From Phyllobacterium brassicacearum (GTDB lineage Bacteria > Pseudomonadota > Alphaproteobacteria > Rhizobiales > Rhizobiaceae), in the NCBI RefSeq assembly GCF_003010955.1, contig NZ_PGGO01000006.1:186001-250000 (forward strand): a stretch of DNA of 64,000 nt. Direction: 5' to 3'. A program made the position numbers and the translations under genes. The notes beneath the pieces were generated by a model that worked only from the letters and a program-made list of their open reading frames with translations, was not told the DNA's origin and did not search any database. The first letter of the stretch is position 1. Each line of letters opens with the position of its first letter. This document shows positions 1-10,256 of the stretch, one piece after another.

Positions 1-30
1 TGGTGCTCTATCCAGCTGAGCTACGGGCGC
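1..30 (-). tRNA. tRNA-Arg, 5' part only (cut by window edge)
   Basis: Read on the minus strand, the first 30 bases give a 7-base acceptor arm GCGCCCG, the TA spacer, a D-arm GCTC...GAGC with loop AGCTGGATA, and the start of the anticodon stem. The anticodon lies outside the window. The sequence resembles alphaproteobacterial tRNA-Arg genes, but this identity is from memory and the anticodon cannot be confirmed here. Confidence 0.75.
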
Positions 31-210
31 GTGCCACAGTTGCGCGTTAGTCTGCGCAGCGCGGTTCGTAATGGGTTGAGAACTGAATTGCAAGCTGCTT
101 CGGCAAAAAACCGTAACTATTTTCTGCTGGATCGTCGAGCAGTGAATTATTCGGTGGCTTAGCTGATTGGAGCGGCGCATTGTGAGCCGCGCGGGTGCCA
201 TTCGAAATGA

Positions 211-234
211 AAAGGCCCGGACTGTGCCGGGCCT
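211..234 (-). terminator. Intrinsic terminator after accA
   Basis: A near-perfect GC-rich hairpin (AAGGCCCGG and CCGGGCCTT arms, 6-base loop) begins 17 bases after the accA stop and is followed on the minus strand by TTTT. It should end the minus-strand accA transcript before the tRNA gene. Confidence 0.8.
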
Positions 235-250
235 TGCTGCCAATTCTATG

Positions 251-1204
251 CTAAAGATTGCGCCCGATGGCGAGATATTTCTCGCGCCGGTCCTGTCGCA
301 GGGTGTCGCCATCCATGTTGCCCATGGATTTGAGAGCAACATTGATGATGTTGCCCGTCGCTTCGATTGCAGCTTCCTTGCCGCGGTGCGCGCCGCCGAC
401 AGGCTCGGGAATGATGCCGTCGATGATCTTCAACTCATAAAGATCCTGCGCAGTGATGCGCATCGATGTGGCCGCATCCTTGGCGCGGGTCGAATCGTGC
501 CAGAGAATGGAGGCAGCTCCTTCAGGAGAAATCACCGAATAGATTGAATGCTCAAGCATATAGACGCGGTTGGCTGTCGCAATGGCGATGGCTCCGCCCG
601 AACCGCCTTCGCCTATGATGACTGAGACGATCGGAACCTTCAGATTGAGGCACGCGGCTGTCGAACGGGCGATGGCTTCGGCCTGACCGCGTTCTTCCGC
701 CGCGATCCCCGGAAAAGCACCAGCCGTATCGACCAGCGTCAGAACCGGCAGCTTGAAGCGGTCGGCAAGCTCCATGACCCGCACCGCCTTGCGGTAGCCT
801 TCGGGCATGGCCATACCGAAATTGTGCTTGAGGCGTGTTTTGGTATCACTGCCCTTCTCCTGCCCGATAACGGCAACGGCCTGGCCGTTGAAACGGGCAA
901 GACCGGCCTGAACAGCATCATCGTCGGCATAGTTGCGATCACCGGCAAGCGGCGTGAAATCGGTGAACAGCTTGGAAATATAATCCACGCAATGCGGACG
1001 ATCCGGATGGCGGGCGATCTGTGCCTTCTGCCAAGGTGTGAGCTTGCGATAAAGGTCGCGCAGCGCCTCGGCAGACCGCTTCTCCAACCGCACGATTTCG
1101 TCGTTCGTATCGAGAGCGTCGCCTTCTTCCGCGAGTTTTTTCAGCTCGAGGATCTTGCCATCGAGATCGGCAACCGGTTTTTCAAAATCAAGGTAGTTGT
1201 ACAT
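251..1204 (-). CDS. accA: Acetyl-CoA carboxylase carboxyltransferase subunit alpha
   Basis: AccA pairs with AccD to form the carboxyltransferase that moves CO2 from carboxy-biotin to acetyl-CoA, the first committed step of fatty-acid synthesis in the cytoplasm. The 317-residue product has the usual family length. Visible marks are [10 protein letters not shown] at about 157-166, the oxyanion-hole segment [12 protein letters not shown] at about 198-209 and [13 protein letters not shown] at about 223-235. The reading frame is open for 31 codons upstream, but [11 protein letters not shown] is the family's normal N-terminus, so the start at 1204 is chosen. It is the last gene of a minus-strand run xerD, hypothetical, accA and is followed by a strong hairpin. 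Confidence 0.96.
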   Translation of the reverse strand: MYNYLDFEKPVADLDGKILELKKLAEEGDALDTNDEIVRLEKRSAEALRDLYRKLTPWQKAQIARHPDRPHCVDYISKLFTDFTPLAGDRNYADDDAVQAGLARFNGQAVAVIGQEKGSDTKTRLKHNFGMAMPEGYRKAVRVMELADRFKLPVLTLVDTAGAFPGIAAEERGQAEAIARSTAACLNLKVPIVSVIIGEGGSGGAIAIATANRVYMLEHSIYSVISPEGAASILWHDSTRAKDAATSMRITAQDLYELKIIDGIIPEPVGGAHRGKEAAIEATGNIINVALKSMGNMDGDTLRQDRREKYLAIGRNL

Positions 1205-1341
1205 GGACGACGTGTCTGCCTGCAAAACGGTGGATTTTTCATGGTCTAACTGGCTGTTGCCGACGCGCATGTCAAGGAAGCAAGCTTTGGATGGCACTTG
1301 GCGGCGTCAGTTATAGGTGGAATTCCGGCGAAGGTGTGGTG

Positions 1342-1851
1342 TTACTTGGCTTGACTCGGTCGTTTGGCTGCTTTTGGCCGCGTCGGAACCTTGGCTGTTC
1401 TTGATCGCTTGCGCGGTTTGGCACGCTGCCAGCCAATCCATCGGCCCGCCCCCTCATAATTGTGAAATCCGACCGCTGCTGCAGCAAGGCCGCGCCGCAG
1501 CACTTCGAGGTCAAGTCCCGGCATATGCTCGAGGAGGACAGGTGGCAGAGAATCGATGTCCAGCCATTCGACATCAAAGTAGATATTTTCCGGTCCGGTC
1601 TCGCCTTTCACGGTGAAGAACCATTGGCTCTCCATGTAATCGCCGAACCAAGGATCCGGGAACATGGCCGGTGAGAAGGCAAAGCCGAATGCAGTGATTT
1701 CGTCCCAGCGCCAACTCTGACGCCATCCCATTGTCCGTATCAGGTGGCTAGAGCGGGTGAATCCGTCTTCGTCAAAGTGGATTGCTTCGCCGTCAGGCTC
1801 GACGGGCGGCGGTTCAGGTCCAACAAACATTTTTTTCAACAGCTGCCACAT
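1342..1851 (-). CDS. Conserved hypothetical protein (169 aa)
   Basis: I do not recognise a named family. The protein is soluble-looking: no signal peptide or membrane segment. It is rich in Trp and Phe in its first two thirds (for example GWRQSWRWDEITAFGFAF at about 42-59), which looks like a small beta-rich fold. It ends in a basic, Arg/Lys/Pro-rich tail (about 140-169). It lies between xerD and accA on the same strand, 50 bases after xerD, so cotranscription is plausible. Its codon usage looks like that of its neighbours and no overlapping frame gives a better protein. Function unknown. Confidence 0.6.
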   Translation of the reverse strand: MWQLLKKMFVGPEPPPVEPDGEAIHFDEDGFTRSSHLIRTMGWRQSWRWDEITAFGFAFSPAMFPDPWFGDYMESQWFFTVKGETGPENIYFDVEWLDIDSLPPVLLEHMPGLDLEVLRRGLAAAAVGFHNYEGAGRWIGWQRAKPRKRSRTAKVPTRPKAAKRPSQAK

Positions 1852-1901
1852 GGACGTTCCACCGGTTCAATGGCTCACGCCATTGGTGGACAGGAGAGCC
1901 C

Positions 1902-2828
1902 CTAGTCTGCCAGAGGATGATGCTCCGTGACAAGCCGATGCAGGCGTTCCTCCATCACATGAGTGTATATCTGGGTCGTCGAGATGTCGGAATGCCCGAG
2001 CAATTGCTGGACGGCGCGCAAGTCAGCGCCATTCTGCAGCAGGTGGCTGGCAAAGGCATGACGCAAGACGTGCGGCGAAATTGCCGATGTCTTGAGCCCG
2101 GCTCGCGCTGCCAGTCCCTTTAATTCCCGGGCGAATACCTGCCGCGCCAGAAACCCGCTCTCGGATATGGCAGGAAACAGCCACAGACTGTCCGAAAGGT
2201 GCGGCGTCGCATCACGCGCCGCCAGATATTTGGACATCGCTTCGCGCGCCTTTCCGGAAAGCGGAACCATGCGGTCTTTGGAGCCCTTGCCACGGACCAT
2301 CAGGAAACGATTGTCCGACCGTGCAACCGTGACCGGAAGGCTGACGAGCTCCGAGACGCGCAACCCGGTCGCATACAGGATTTCAAGAAGTGCATGCAGC
2401 CGAACGGCGTGAAAATGTGCCGTGCTGGTTGCTTTCGCATCGCCTGTTTCTTCCTCGGCGCGACGAAGCAGCCGTTCAACATCCGCCTCGCTGAGAATTT
2501 TTGGCAGTGAACGGTCTTTCCTCGGCGTGTCCAGCGTGCTGGTGGGATCGTCTGTGCGGATATTCTCCGTATACAGAAAGCGAAAGAACTGACGCAGGGC
2601 GGAGAGGCGCCGGGCTTGCGACGTCGCCGCAAACCCGCGTCCGGCGATGTCGTCGAGATAGGCGCGGATCGTTGCTGGATCCGCCTGGGTCAGTTGCAGG
2701 CCGGTGGCGGTGCTGAACGCGGCAGCGTCTTCCAGATCGCGCCGATAAGATTCCAGCGTATTTTGCGCTGCACCCCGTTCCGCGCTCATCATTTCGAGAA
2801 AGGTCTCTATGGCTGTTGCGGTACGCAT
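1902..2828 (-). CDS. xerD: Tyrosine recombinase XerD
   Basis: XerD with XerC resolves chromosome dimers at dif during division, activated by FtsK. The 308-residue protein has an N-terminal SAM-like core-binding domain (about 5-90) and a C-terminal catalytic domain. All catalytic residues of the family are visible: Arg157 (TGLRVSE), Lys181 (GKGSKDR), His253 and Arg256 ([12 protein letters not shown]), His279 ([11 protein letters not shown]) and nucleophile Tyr288. It starts 3 bases after the stop of a small membrane-protein gene. An imperfect hairpin (1859-1889) follows its stop but has no U-run. No phage genes are near, so it is the housekeeping recombinase; XerC rather than XerD is the only realistic alternative. 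Confidence 0.93.
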   Translation of the reverse strand: MRTATAIETFLEMMSAERGAAQNTLESYRRDLEDAAAFSTATGLQLTQADPATIRAYLDDIAGRGFAATSQARRLSALRQFFRFLYTENIRTDDPTSTLDTPRKDRSLPKILSEADVERLLRRAEEETGDAKATSTAHFHAVRLHALLEILYATGLRVSELVSLPVTVARSDNRFLMVRGKGSKDRMVPLSGKAREAMSKYLAARDATPHLSDSLWLFPAISESGFLARQVFARELKGLAARAGLKTSAISPHVLRHAFASHLLQNGADLRAVQQLLGHSDISTTQIYTHVMEERLHRLVTEHHPLAD

Positions 2829-2831
2829 CGT

Positions 2832-2993
2832 TCAGTTGGGGCTGCCAGGCTTTGGGTTGAGCTTCTCTGCGGGTATGCGAATGGTCATTTCCGTCTGTGT
2901 GGGATGCACGAATGTCACCAGCGCAATCATGCCGGCGTAAACGAGCCCTGCGAGGACTGCGAGGATGATGATCAATCGGGTAAGCGTAGGCAT
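2832..2993 (-). CDS. Small single-pass membrane protein (53 aa)
   Basis: This short gene reads MPTLTRLIIILAVLAG and so on: one hydrophobic helix at about residues 6-29, followed by a polar 24-residue tail (ending PKPGSPN) that would face the periplasm if the N-terminus is inside. It stops 3 bases before the xerD start, so the two are almost certainly translated from one message. Similar tiny membrane proteins stand next to xerD in other rhizobia (recollection, not searched). Function unknown. Confidence 0.7.
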   Translation of the reverse strand: MPTLTRLIIILAVLAGLVYAGMIALVTFVHPTQTEMTIRIPAEKLNPKPGSPN

Positions 2994-3138
2994 TTTCTGT
3001 TCGAATCGTCTTTGTCGGCTTCAGTTTGGTTCCATAATCCTGCAACTGAAACCCTTATGATTTGATGAAGCTCGCAGGAGGGCATCTAAAGCTATAGTTT
3101 GCTTGACGACAGCACGGTTTTCCTGTCGAAACGCAGTC

Positions 3139-3759
3139 ATGAACACCGTTGAAGACATTCCTGGGGCATCCCAGATACCGGAGATAGCAAAATCCATTCG
3201 CGAGCGCCTTGGACATAAGTCAATCGTGCTTGTCGGATTGATGGGCGCGGGCAAGTCCACGGTCGGCAAAAAGCTGGCCACGCTGATTGAATTGCCATTC
3301 TTCGACGCGGATCACGAGATCGAAAAAGTCTCGACCATGACGATCCCGGAACTCTTTGAAGCCTACGGTGAGGCGGAATTTCGCGATCTCGAGCGGCGGG
3401 TGATCGCGCGGATGCTGGAAGACGGGCCAATTGTGCTGGCGACCGGTGGCGGAGCATATATGAACGATCAAACCCGCCGGACGATTGCTTCTGAAGGGGT
3501 TTCGCTCTGGCTGAAAGCGGAGCTCGACGTTCTGATGGGACGTGTCGTTCGCAAGCAGAACAGACCGCTTTTGAAGAACGACAATCCGCGGGGTGTGATG
3601 GAGCGCCTAATGACAGAGCGCCATCCTGTCTATGCGCTTGCCGACCTCACCATAAACTCCCGCGAAGAAAAGAAGGAAGTCATCGCCTTCGAAGCGATGC
3701 AGGCTATTGCCCATCATCTGGATGGCATCGCCGTGACCAATGAGGAAACCGGTTCATGA
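3139..3759 (+). CDS. aroK: Shikimate kinase
   Basis: Phosphorylates shikimate to shikimate 3-phosphate using ATP (aromatic amino-acid pathway). The 206-residue product has Walker [10 protein letters not shown] at about 33-41, the DADHEIE shikimate/Mg site at about 56-62, TGGGAY in the substrate site and the RKQNRPLL lid. The frame is open back to a TTG at 3103, but the ATG at 3139 gives the better N-terminus; neither has a strong Shine-Dalgarno. The N-terminal extension of about 25 residues before the P-loop is usual in Rhizobiales. Its stop overlaps the aroB start (ATGA), showing translational coupling. Confidence 0.94.
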   Translation: MNTVEDIPGASQIPEIAKSIRERLGHKSIVLVGLMGAGKSTVGKKLATLIELPFFDADHEIEKVSTMTIPELFEAYGEAEFRDLERRVIARMLEDGPIVLATGGGAYMNDQTRRTIASEGVSLWLKAELDVLMGRVVRKQNRPLLKNDNPRGVMERLMTERHPVYALADLTINSREEKKEVIAFEAMQAIAHHLDGIAVTNEETGS

Positions 3760-4889
3760 CCGACATGACAGCCCCGAAAGCGATAACCACTGTTCCTGTC
3801 AAGCTCGGTGACCGTTCCTATGACATCCTGATCGGAGCAGGTTTGATCGACCAGGCCGGGCGCGAGATCGCCAGCCGTGCCAAGTCTGTCCGGGTGGCTA
3901 TCGTCACCGACGAAACGGTCGCTCGCTTGCATCTTGATCGCCTTAGCCAAAGCCTCAGCGATGCAGGTATCGACTCTACGCCGATCATTGTGGCACCCGG
4001 CGAGAAATCAAAGGGATTTGCGACGCTGGAAATTGTGACCAATGCGATTTTGTCGGCCAGGTTGGAGCGCGGCGATGTCGTCATCGCGTTCGGCGGTGGA
4101 GTCATTGGAGACCTCGCAGGGTTCGCTGCAGGGATCGCGCGCCGCGGCATGGGATTCATCCAGATGCCGACATCTCTGCTCGCACAGGTCGATTCATCCG
4201 TCGGTGGAAAGACCGGGATCAACACGGCGCACGGTAAAAACCTCGTGGGCGTGTTCTATCAACCGCAACTGGTGCTGGCCGATACACAAGTGCTTGATAC
4301 GCTTTCGCCGCGCGAATTTCGCGCTGGCTATGCCGAGGTCGCCAAATATGGCCTGATCGACCGGCCGGATTTCTTTTCGTGGCTGGAGAAAAACTGGCAA
4401 GGCATCTTCGACGGAGGACGGGAGCGGACCGAAGCGATCGCGATTTCATGCCAGGCCAAAGCGGACGTTGTCGCCAGAGATGAGCGGGAGACGGGAGACC
4501 GCGCACTTCTCAATCTCGGCCATACATTTGGCCATGCTTTGGAGACCGCCACAAACTATGACTCGGCGCGGCTCGTCCACGGTGAGGGCGTTGCCATCGG
4601 CATGGTCCTTGCCCACCAATTTTCCGCCAAGATGAATTTGGCGAGCCCCGACGATGCGAAGCGTGTCGAAGCGCATCTGCGCAGTGTTGGACTTCCTGTA
4701 TCGATCGCCGATATTCCGGGCGATTTGCCATCGGCGTCAACGCTGATGGGCTATATTGCTCAGGACAAGAAGGTGGCGCGCGGGGCGCTGACCTTTATCC
4801 TGACGCGCGGGATCGGTCAGTCCTTTATCGCAAAAGATGTGCCGCCATCCGCCGTATTGAGCTTCTTGCAGGAGAGACATCCAAAATGA
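3756..4889 (+). CDS. aroB: 3-dehydroquinate synthase
   Basis: Converts DAHP to 3-dehydroquinate, the second step of the shikimate pathway; uses NAD and a divalent metal. The 377-residue length is normal. Visible: NAD-binding [13 protein letters not shown], the active-site strand [24 protein letters not shown] with a metal-binding Glu, and metal-binding His residues in [11 protein letters not shown] and [10 protein letters not shown]. Coupled by 4-base ATGA overlaps to both aroK upstream and the CorC-type gene downstream, so the three form one operon. Confidence 0.96.
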   Translation: MTDMTAPKAITTVPVKLGDRSYDILIGAGLIDQAGREIASRAKSVRVAIVTDETVARLHLDRLSQSLSDAGIDSTPIIVAPGEKSKGFATLEIVTNAILSARLERGDVVIAFGGGVIGDLAGFAAGIARRGMGFIQMPTSLLAQVDSSVGGKTGINTAHGKNLVGVFYQPQLVLADTQVLDTLSPREFRAGYAEVAKYGLIDRPDFFSWLEKNWQGIFDGGRERTEAIAISCQAKADVVARDERETGDRALLNLGHTFGHALETATNYDSARLVHGEGVAIGMVLAHQFSAKMNLASPDDAKRVEAHLRSVGLPVSIADIPGDLPSASTLMGYIAQDKKVARGALTFILTRGIGQSFIAKDVPPSAVLSFLQERHPK

Positions 4890-6175
4890 GTGCCGAAATC
4901 TGGATCTTTTGCGGAATCATATTCGTTCTGATCCTGATGTCTGCTCTGTTTTCGGGATCTGAAACTGCCTTGACCGCTGTGTCACGTGCCCGGATGCACC
5001 GCCTCTCCAAGCGCGGGGACGATCGGGCGGCCGTGGTCGAAACACTGATTGAAAAACGTGACCGGCTTATCAGCGTGATGCTGATAGGCAACAACCTCAT
5101 CAACATTCTGGCGTCATCCCTGACGACCAGCATGCTGCTGGCCCTCTTCGGCCAGGCAGGCGTTGCGTATGCAACTGCGATTATGACGGTGTTGCTCGTC
5201 ATTTTTGCAGAAGTCCTGCCCAAATCGTGGGCTATCTCCAGTCCGGATCGCAACGCACTCGCGCTTGTCCGGTTCGCCCAGATAGCAGTCTTTCTGTTCG
5301 GAAACCTATCCGACCTCGTCAATTGGATTGTGCGAAAGATCTTGGCGATTTTTGGCATTAATCTGGCTGCCGGAGCATCCATGCTGTCGGCGCAGGAGGA
5401 GCTACGCGGCGCGGTTGATCTGCTGCACAAGGAAGGGTCAGTTGTTAAGCGCGACCGGGACCAGATCGGCGGGTTGCTCGATCTCCGGGAGCTTGAGGTT
5501 TATGACGTCATGATCCACCGGACCGATATGGATTCGGTTAACGCGGATGATCCGATCGAAACTGTCATTGGCGAGATACTGGCCAGCCATCACACGCGCA
5601 TCCCGGTATGGAAGGATGCAAACGATAACATTGTCGGCGTGGTGCATGCGAAGGATCTGGTGCGGGCAATCCGGGACGCAGATCGGGATTTCGCCAAGAT
5701 CAACATCATGAAGGTCGCGACGAAACCCTGGTTCGTACCCGATACCACCACACTTCAGGACCAGCTCAATGCATTCCTGCGGCGCAAGGCACACATTGCA
5801 ATCGTCGTCGATGAGTATGGCGATGTGCAGGGCCTGATCACGCTGGAAGATATTCTGGAGGAGATCGTCGGCGAGATTGCCGATGAGCACGATATCGACG
5901 TGCAGGGCTGTCGTCCGCAGCCCGACGGGTCAGTCCTGGTCGATGGATCGGTGCCCATTCGGGATCTCAATCGCGCACTCGACTGGCATCTGCCGGATGC
6001 GGAAGCAACCACAATTGCCGGCCTCGTCATTCACGAAACACAGAGCATCCCGAAGGAGAAGCAGGCTTTCACTTTCCACGGCAAGCGTTTCACGATCCTC
6101 CGGCGTGAAAAGAATCGCATTACGCGGCTTCGGATCCGCACCCTTGAGGATGATGACAAGGCAAAGCCCGCCTGA
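4886..6175 (+). CDS. HlyC/CorC (CNNM-type) transporter with CBS domains
   Basis: A 429-residue membrane protein of the DUF21/CNNM family, proposed magnesium or cobalt exporters (older name: hemolysin-related). An N-terminal DUF21 membrane domain with four hydrophobic segments covers about 1-140, with [18 protein letters not shown] near residue 22. A CBS pair follows (about 205-330; [24 protein letters not shown] is its typical end), then a CorC_HlyC domain (about 345-420). It is translationally coupled to aroB, an arrangement conserved in rhizobia without an obvious functional link. It ends 18 bases from the convergent bolA stop. Confidence 0.9.
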   Translation: MSAEIWIFCGIIFVLILMSALFSGSETALTAVSRARMHRLSKRGDDRAAVVETLIEKRDRLISVMLIGNNLINILASSLTTSMLLALFGQAGVAYATAIMTVLLVIFAEVLPKSWAISSPDRNALALVRFAQIAVFLFGNLSDLVNWIVRKILAIFGINLAAGASMLSAQEELRGAVDLLHKEGSVVKRDRDQIGGLLDLRELEVYDVMIHRTDMDSVNADDPIETVIGEILASHHTRIPVWKDANDNIVGVVHAKDLVRAIRDADRDFAKINIMKVATKPWFVPDTTTLQDQLNAFLRRKAHIAIVVDEYGDVQGLITLEDILEEIVGEIADEHDIDVQGCRPQPDGSVLVDGSVPIRDLNRALDWHLPDAEATTIAGLVIHETQSIPKEKQAFTFHGKRFTILRREKNRITRLRIRTLEDDDKAKPA

Positions 6176-6193
6176 TTTTGCTTGGAATGGCTT

Positions 6194-6496
6194 TTAGCCT
6201 CGTGTCGCCTCGCCGGGAGCAGCCGGTTCCAGAGCCAGAGCGTGAACTGGTCCTTTCAATTCTTCCTCCAGCACTTCATTGATGGCGCGATGCCGTGCGA
6301 CACGCGACATACCGGCAAAGGCCTCCGCGACAATACGCACGCGAAAATGCGTTTCGCCTGACCCGTCAAATGTGCCATGATGATCGCCGTCTGAATGATG
6401 GTGACCAGCGTGGAGGTGGCTTTCATTGATGACTGCCAAAGAAACCGGATGAAAAGCCTGCGTCAGTTTGTTTTCGATTGCTGACTGAGTGGACAT
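6194..6496 (-). CDS. bolA: BolA family protein with His-rich insertion
   Basis: BolA proteins partner monothiol glutaredoxins in iron-sulfur and iron sensing. The 100-residue product carries the family core: ESHLHAGH near 27-34 and FAGMSRVARHRAINEVLEEEL near 59-79. Between them sits HHHSDGDHHG, a His/Asp-rich stretch that could bind metal (inference). The start at 6496 is set by AGGAGA 7 bases upstream; a 13-codon upstream extension of the open frame is ignored. It is divergent from the J-domain gene and convergent with the CorC-type gene. Confidence 0.92.
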   Translation of the reverse strand: MSTQSAIENKLTQAFHPVSLAVINESHLHAGHHHSDGDHHGTFDGSGETHFRVRIVAEAFAGMSRVARHRAINEVLEEELKGPVHALALEPAAPGEATRG

Positions 6497-6629
6497 TTCG
6501 TTCTCCTGCGCCCATATGGTAGTTTCACTTGGCAAATCCGTACATGATCACAAATTTACCGCCATTGCAGGCGTTAGGTCGATCCATGGGTAAATGTCAA
6601 TTCATGCTAAGCTAAGATACTTTGACTCG

Positions 6630-7277
6630 ATGACCTCAAATTCGAAATATTTTGACAGCATCCGCATCCGGCCAAAAAAGGCCGAGGAGGAAAAATCGCG
6701 CACACCCGTGTGCCAGTGGGACGGCTGTGACAAGCCTGGCCCGCATCGTGCTCCCGTAGGCCGCATGAAGGAAGGAGAGTTTTTCCACTTCTGCATCGAC
6801 CATGTGCGTGAATACAACAAAGGCTATAATTATTTCTCTGGTCTGTCCGATGCCGAAGTCGCTCGATATCAGAAAGAGGCGCTTACGGGGGACCGCCCGA
6901 CCTGGACCATTGCCGGCCTGCCGGGAAGCGGCGCTGGCGCCAGCACCCAGGCAGCATCCTCAGGAGGATCGAAAGCATCGGCCGATTTTTCACGTCTGCG
7001 TTCGGGCCGAGCGGCTTATCAGAACAGATTTCGCGATCCCAACAGTGTGTTCAACGAGGCGAGGGTGCATGTTCGCAAGCCCAAACCCTTGGAAGCAAAA
7101 GCGCTGGATACGCTTGGACTTGGCGCAAAAGCCAGTGGCGAAGATATCAAGTCGCGTTATAAAGAGCTGGTGAAGCGCCACCATCCCGATGCAAACGGCG
7201 GTGACCGGGCTTCCGAGGATCGTTTCCGTGACGTAATCCAGGCCTATCAATTGCTCAAACAGGCAGGTTTCTGCTAA
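6630..7277 (+). CDS. J-domain (DnaJ-like) protein
   Basis: A 215-residue protein with a C-terminal J-domain (about 160-213) that keeps the HPD tripeptide (KRHHPDANGG) needed to stimulate Hsp70 ATPase. The first 90 residues contain a cysteine/histidine segment (CQWDGCDKPGPHRAP and HFCIDHVREYN) that may be a small zinc site; the middle is Ser/Gly/Ala-rich. The start at 6630 (MTSNSKYFDSIRIRPK) matches the usual N-terminus, and ATG 6594 would add 12 residues. This gene stands just before cobS-cobT in many Rhizobiales, but a role in cobaltochelatase assembly is only a guess. Confidence 0.85.
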   Translation: MTSNSKYFDSIRIRPKKAEEEKSRTPVCQWDGCDKPGPHRAPVGRMKEGEFFHFCIDHVREYNKGYNYFSGLSDAEVARYQKEALTGDRPTWTIAGLPGSGAGASTQAASSGGSKASADFSRLRSGRAAYQNRFRDPNSVFNEARVHVRKPKPLEAKALDTLGLGAKASGEDIKSRYKELVKRHHPDANGGDRASEDRFRDVIQAYQLLKQAGFC

Positions 7278-7365
7278 CCACGGTTGAGCCGAATTCGGGA
7301 CCCATGGGGTTTCAAGACTGTGACTATCTTTATGCGTCTGCGCGTGCAGTCGCGCTGGAGGCATG

Positions 7366-8352
7366 ATGAATAAGGTTGATCGCGATATTGCGAATTTGCC
7401 CGATACAACGGTTTCAGTTGCAAAGCTTTTTGGTTTTGAATCCGACATGATGGTCCCGGCCTACAAGGCTGGTGATGCTTACGTGCCGGAAATCGATACC
7501 GACTACCTGTTCGACAAACAGACGACGCTCGCCATTCTCGCCGGCTTTGCCTACAACCGCCGCGTCATGGTTTCCGGCTATCACGGTACCGGCAAATCAA
7601 CCCACATCGAGCAGGTAGCCGCGCGCCTCAATTGGCCCTGCGTACGCGTCAATCTCGACAGCCACGTCAGCCGTATCGATCTCGTCGGCAAGGATGCGAT
7701 CGTCGTCAAGGAAGGCATGCAGATCACGGAGTTCCGTGATGGAATCCTGCCATGGGCCTATCAGCACAACGTCGCTCTGGTATTTGATGAGTACGATGCC
7801 GGCCGTCCGGACGTGATGTTTGTGATCCAGCGCGTGCTCGAATCATCCGGCCGACTCACATTGCTCGATCAGAGCCGCGTCATTCGCCCCCACCCAGCTT
7901 TCCGTCTGTTTGCCACCGCAAACACCGTGGGCCTCGGCGACACAACCGGCCTTTATCACGGCACGCAGCAGATCAACCAGGCGCAGATGGACCGCTGGTC
8001 CATCGTGACGACGCTCAATTATTTGCCGCATGACAATGAGGCGGCGATCGTTGCGGCGAAAGCCAAACACTACCAGAACAAGGAAGGCAAGGAGATCATC
8101 TCCAAGATGGTCCGCGTCGCCGACATGACCCGTTCTGCATTCATCAATGGTGACCTGTCGACCGTCATGAGCCCGCGTACGGTTATCACCTGGGCTGAGA
8201 ATGCCGATATCTTCAAAGATGTCGGTTTTGCCTTCCGCCTGACCTTCCTCAACAAGTGTGATGAACTGGAGCGCCCGATCGTTGCGGAATTCTACCAGCG
8301 CGCCTTTGGCAAGGAACTGCCTGAATCAACGGCCAATGTGGTCATAAGCTGA
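7366..8352 (+). CDS. cobS: Cobaltochelatase subunit CobS (AAA+ ATPase)
   Basis: CobS with CobT forms the ATP-driven complex that helps CobN insert cobalt into hydrogenobyrinate a,c-diamide in aerobic B12 synthesis. The 328-residue product has Walker [10 protein letters not shown] (Lys about 77), Walker [10 protein letters not shown] (about 136-144) and a sensor-1 region [14 protein letters not shown]. Two ATGs are adjacent; GGAGG at 7357-7361 fits the second (7366) better. cobT follows after 13 bases. No cobalamin riboswitch is visible upstream, and cobN and the other cob genes are not in the window. Confidence 0.96.
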   Translation: MNKVDRDIANLPDTTVSVAKLFGFESDMMVPAYKAGDAYVPEIDTDYLFDKQTTLAILAGFAYNRRVMVSGYHGTGKSTHIEQVAARLNWPCVRVNLDSHVSRIDLVGKDAIVVKEGMQITEFRDGILPWAYQHNVALVFDEYDAGRPDVMFVIQRVLESSGRLTLLDQSRVIRPHPAFRLFATANTVGLGDTTGLYHGTQQINQAQMDRWSIVTTLNYLPHDNEAAIVAAKAKHYQNKEGKEIISKMVRVADMTRSAFINGDLSTVMSPRTVITWAENADIFKDVGFAFRLTFLNKCDELERPIVAEFYQRAFGKELPESTANVVIS

Positions 8353-8365
8353 GCATTACCCAAAA

Positions 8366-10255
8366 ATGGCAGGTCCGGGAGACAATTCACGTGCAAATCC
8401 GAAAGGCCCGGTTGATTCCGAGCCGTTCAAGCGCGCTGTCACGGCGTGCATGCGTGCGATCGCGGGCGACCATGAGATGGAAGTCGGCTTTGGCAATGAC
8501 AAGCCGGCGCTGACCGGTCACCGCGCCCGTCTTCCTGATTTGCCCAAGCGTCCATCTGCCAATGATATTGCGATTACCCGCGGCCTTGGCGATTCGATGG
8601 CGCTGCGCAAGGCCTGCCATAATGATCGCATCCATGCCACCCTTGCACCGGATGGCAAACAGGCACGAGCAATCTTCGATGCTGTCGAGCAGGCCCGTGT
8701 CGAAGCAATCGGCGCACTGCGCATGGACGGTGTGGCGCAGAATCTGACGTCGATGCTTAGCGACAAATATGCGCGCGCGAACTTCCCGGCAATCACCGAT
8801 AAGGCCGAAGCGCCACTCGAAGAGGCGATTGCACTGCTTGTTCGTGAGAAGCTGACGGGCCGCACTGCGCCTGAATCGGCCGGCAATGTGCTTGATCTGT
8901 GGCGCGATTGGATCGAGGAAAAGGCCGCGACCGATCTCGATCACCTCGTTGACAAGATCAATGATCAGAACGCATTCGCCCGTGTTGTGCGCGAAATGCT
9001 GGCCTCGATGGAGATGGCCGAGGAGCTTTCCCAGGAAAGCGAGCAGGACGACAGCCAGGACAATGAGGACGCGCCTGAACCCGAAGAGAACAATGAAGGC
9101 GGCTCGGAGGAAGATCAGGGCAGCGATTCGTCTGAGAATGACGAGTCCGACGCATCCAGTGACGAAAGCCAGGCCGGTGAGACCGAAGCGACAGACGCCT
9201 CGTCCGACGATATGGACGATGATTCGGATGCCGATGCCGAAGTCCCGGGTGAGGCCCGCCGGCCAAATCCGCCTTTCTCGAATCTGGGCAGCGAGAGCGG
9301 ATACAAAATCTTCACCCAGGAGTTCGACGAGACGACGGATGCGGAAGAGCTCTGCGACGAAGCGGAACTTGAGCGCCTGCGCGCGTTCCTCGACAAGCAG
9401 CTCGCCAATCTTTCCGGCGTGGTCGGGCGTCTGGCAAACAGGTTGCAGCGCCGGCTGATGGCCCAACAGAACCGCTCGTGGGATTTCGATCTGGAAGAAG
9501 GTTACCTCGATTCCGCGCGGCTCGTTCGCATCGTGATCGACCCGACGCAGCCGCTTTCCTACAAACAGGAACGCGACACGGATTTCCGCGATACGGTTGT
9601 AACGCTCCTTATTGATAATTCCGGCTCGATGCGCGGGCGTCCGATCACCGTTGCCGCCACGTGCGCGGATATTCTGGCGCGAACGCTGGAACGGTGCGGC
9701 GTGAAGGTTGAAATTCTCGGCTTCACCACAAAGGCGTGGAAGGGAGGCCAAGCGCGCGAAGCGTGGCTTGAGCGCGGCAAGCCAACCAACCCGGGCCGCC
9801 TCAACGATCTGCGCCACATTGTTTACAAGCGCGCGGATGCCCCGTGGCGCCGTTCGCGGCGCAATCTCGGCTTGATGATGCGCGAGGGTCTCCTGAAAGA
9901 GAACATTGACGGTGAGGCGCTGATCTGGGCGCATCAGCGCCTGCTTGGCCGACCTGAACAGCGCCGCATCCTGATGATGATTTCGGATGGCGCGCCCGTC
10001 GACGATTCCACGCTTTCGGTCAATCCTGGGAACTATCTTGAAAGGCACTTACGCGCGGTGATCGAAGAGATCGAAACCCGCTCGCCGGTCGAACTGATCG
10101 CGATTGGCATTGGCCACGATGTGACACGCTATTATCGCCGCGCCGTTACGATCGTCGATGCCGAGGAGCTTGCCGGTGCCATGACCGAGCAACTGGCCTC
10201 GCTTTTCGAAGAGCAGGAGCGCGGATCTCCGGCAAAATTTGCACGGATGCGATAG
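8366..10255 (+). CDS. cobT: Cobaltochelatase subunit CobT
   Basis: Partner of CobS in aerobic cobalt chelation. The 629-residue protein has an N-terminal helical domain (1-210), a very acidic Asp/Glu/Ser linker (about 215-300), and a C-terminal von Willebrand A domain with a MIDAS motif DNSGSM beginning at about residue 417. The acidic linker is usual for CobT and produces long false open frames on the other strand. No clear Shine-Dalgarno precedes the start at 8366, which suggests coupling to cobS. The next gene begins 1 base after its stop. Confidence 0.95.
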   Translation: MAGPGDNSRANPKGPVDSEPFKRAVTACMRAIAGDHEMEVGFGNDKPALTGHRARLPDLPKRPSANDIAITRGLGDSMALRKACHNDRIHATLAPDGKQARAIFDAVEQARVEAIGALRMDGVAQNLTSMLSDKYARANFPAITDKAEAPLEEAIALLVREKLTGRTAPESAGNVLDLWRDWIEEKAATDLDHLVDKINDQNAFARVVREMLASMEMAEELSQESEQDDSQDNEDAPEPEENNEGGSEEDQGSDSSENDESDASSDESQAGETEATDASSDDMDDDSDADAEVPGEARRPNPPFSNLGSESGYKIFTQEFDETTDAEELCDEAELERLRAFLDKQLANLSGVVGRLANRLQRRLMAQQNRSWDFDLEEGYLDSARLVRIVIDPTQPLSYKQERDTDFRDTVVTLLIDNSGSMRGRPITVAATCADILARTLERCGVKVEILGFTTKAWKGGQAREAWLERGKPTNPGRLNDLRHIVYKRADAPWRRSRRNLGLMMREGLLKENIDGEALIWAHQRLLGRPEQRRILMMISDGAPVDDSTLSVNPGNYLERHLRAVIEEIETRSPVELIAIGIGHDVTRYYRRAVTIVDAEELAGAMTEQLASLFEEQERGSPAKFARMR

Positions 10256-10256
10256 T

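Noticed and set aside
1902-2828. xerD-like gene as a phage or island integrase
   Set aside because: Length and motifs fit housekeeping XerD, it lies in a core neighbourhood, and no att repeat or phage gene is near.
7278-7365. Cobalamin riboswitch before cobS
   Set aside because: The gap is only 85 bases and no B12-box-like sequence was seen.
8387-10048. Long open frame (553 codons) opposite cobT
   Set aside because: It is a mirror of the acidic, GC-biased cobT coding region; the translated product has no domain and cobT itself is certain.
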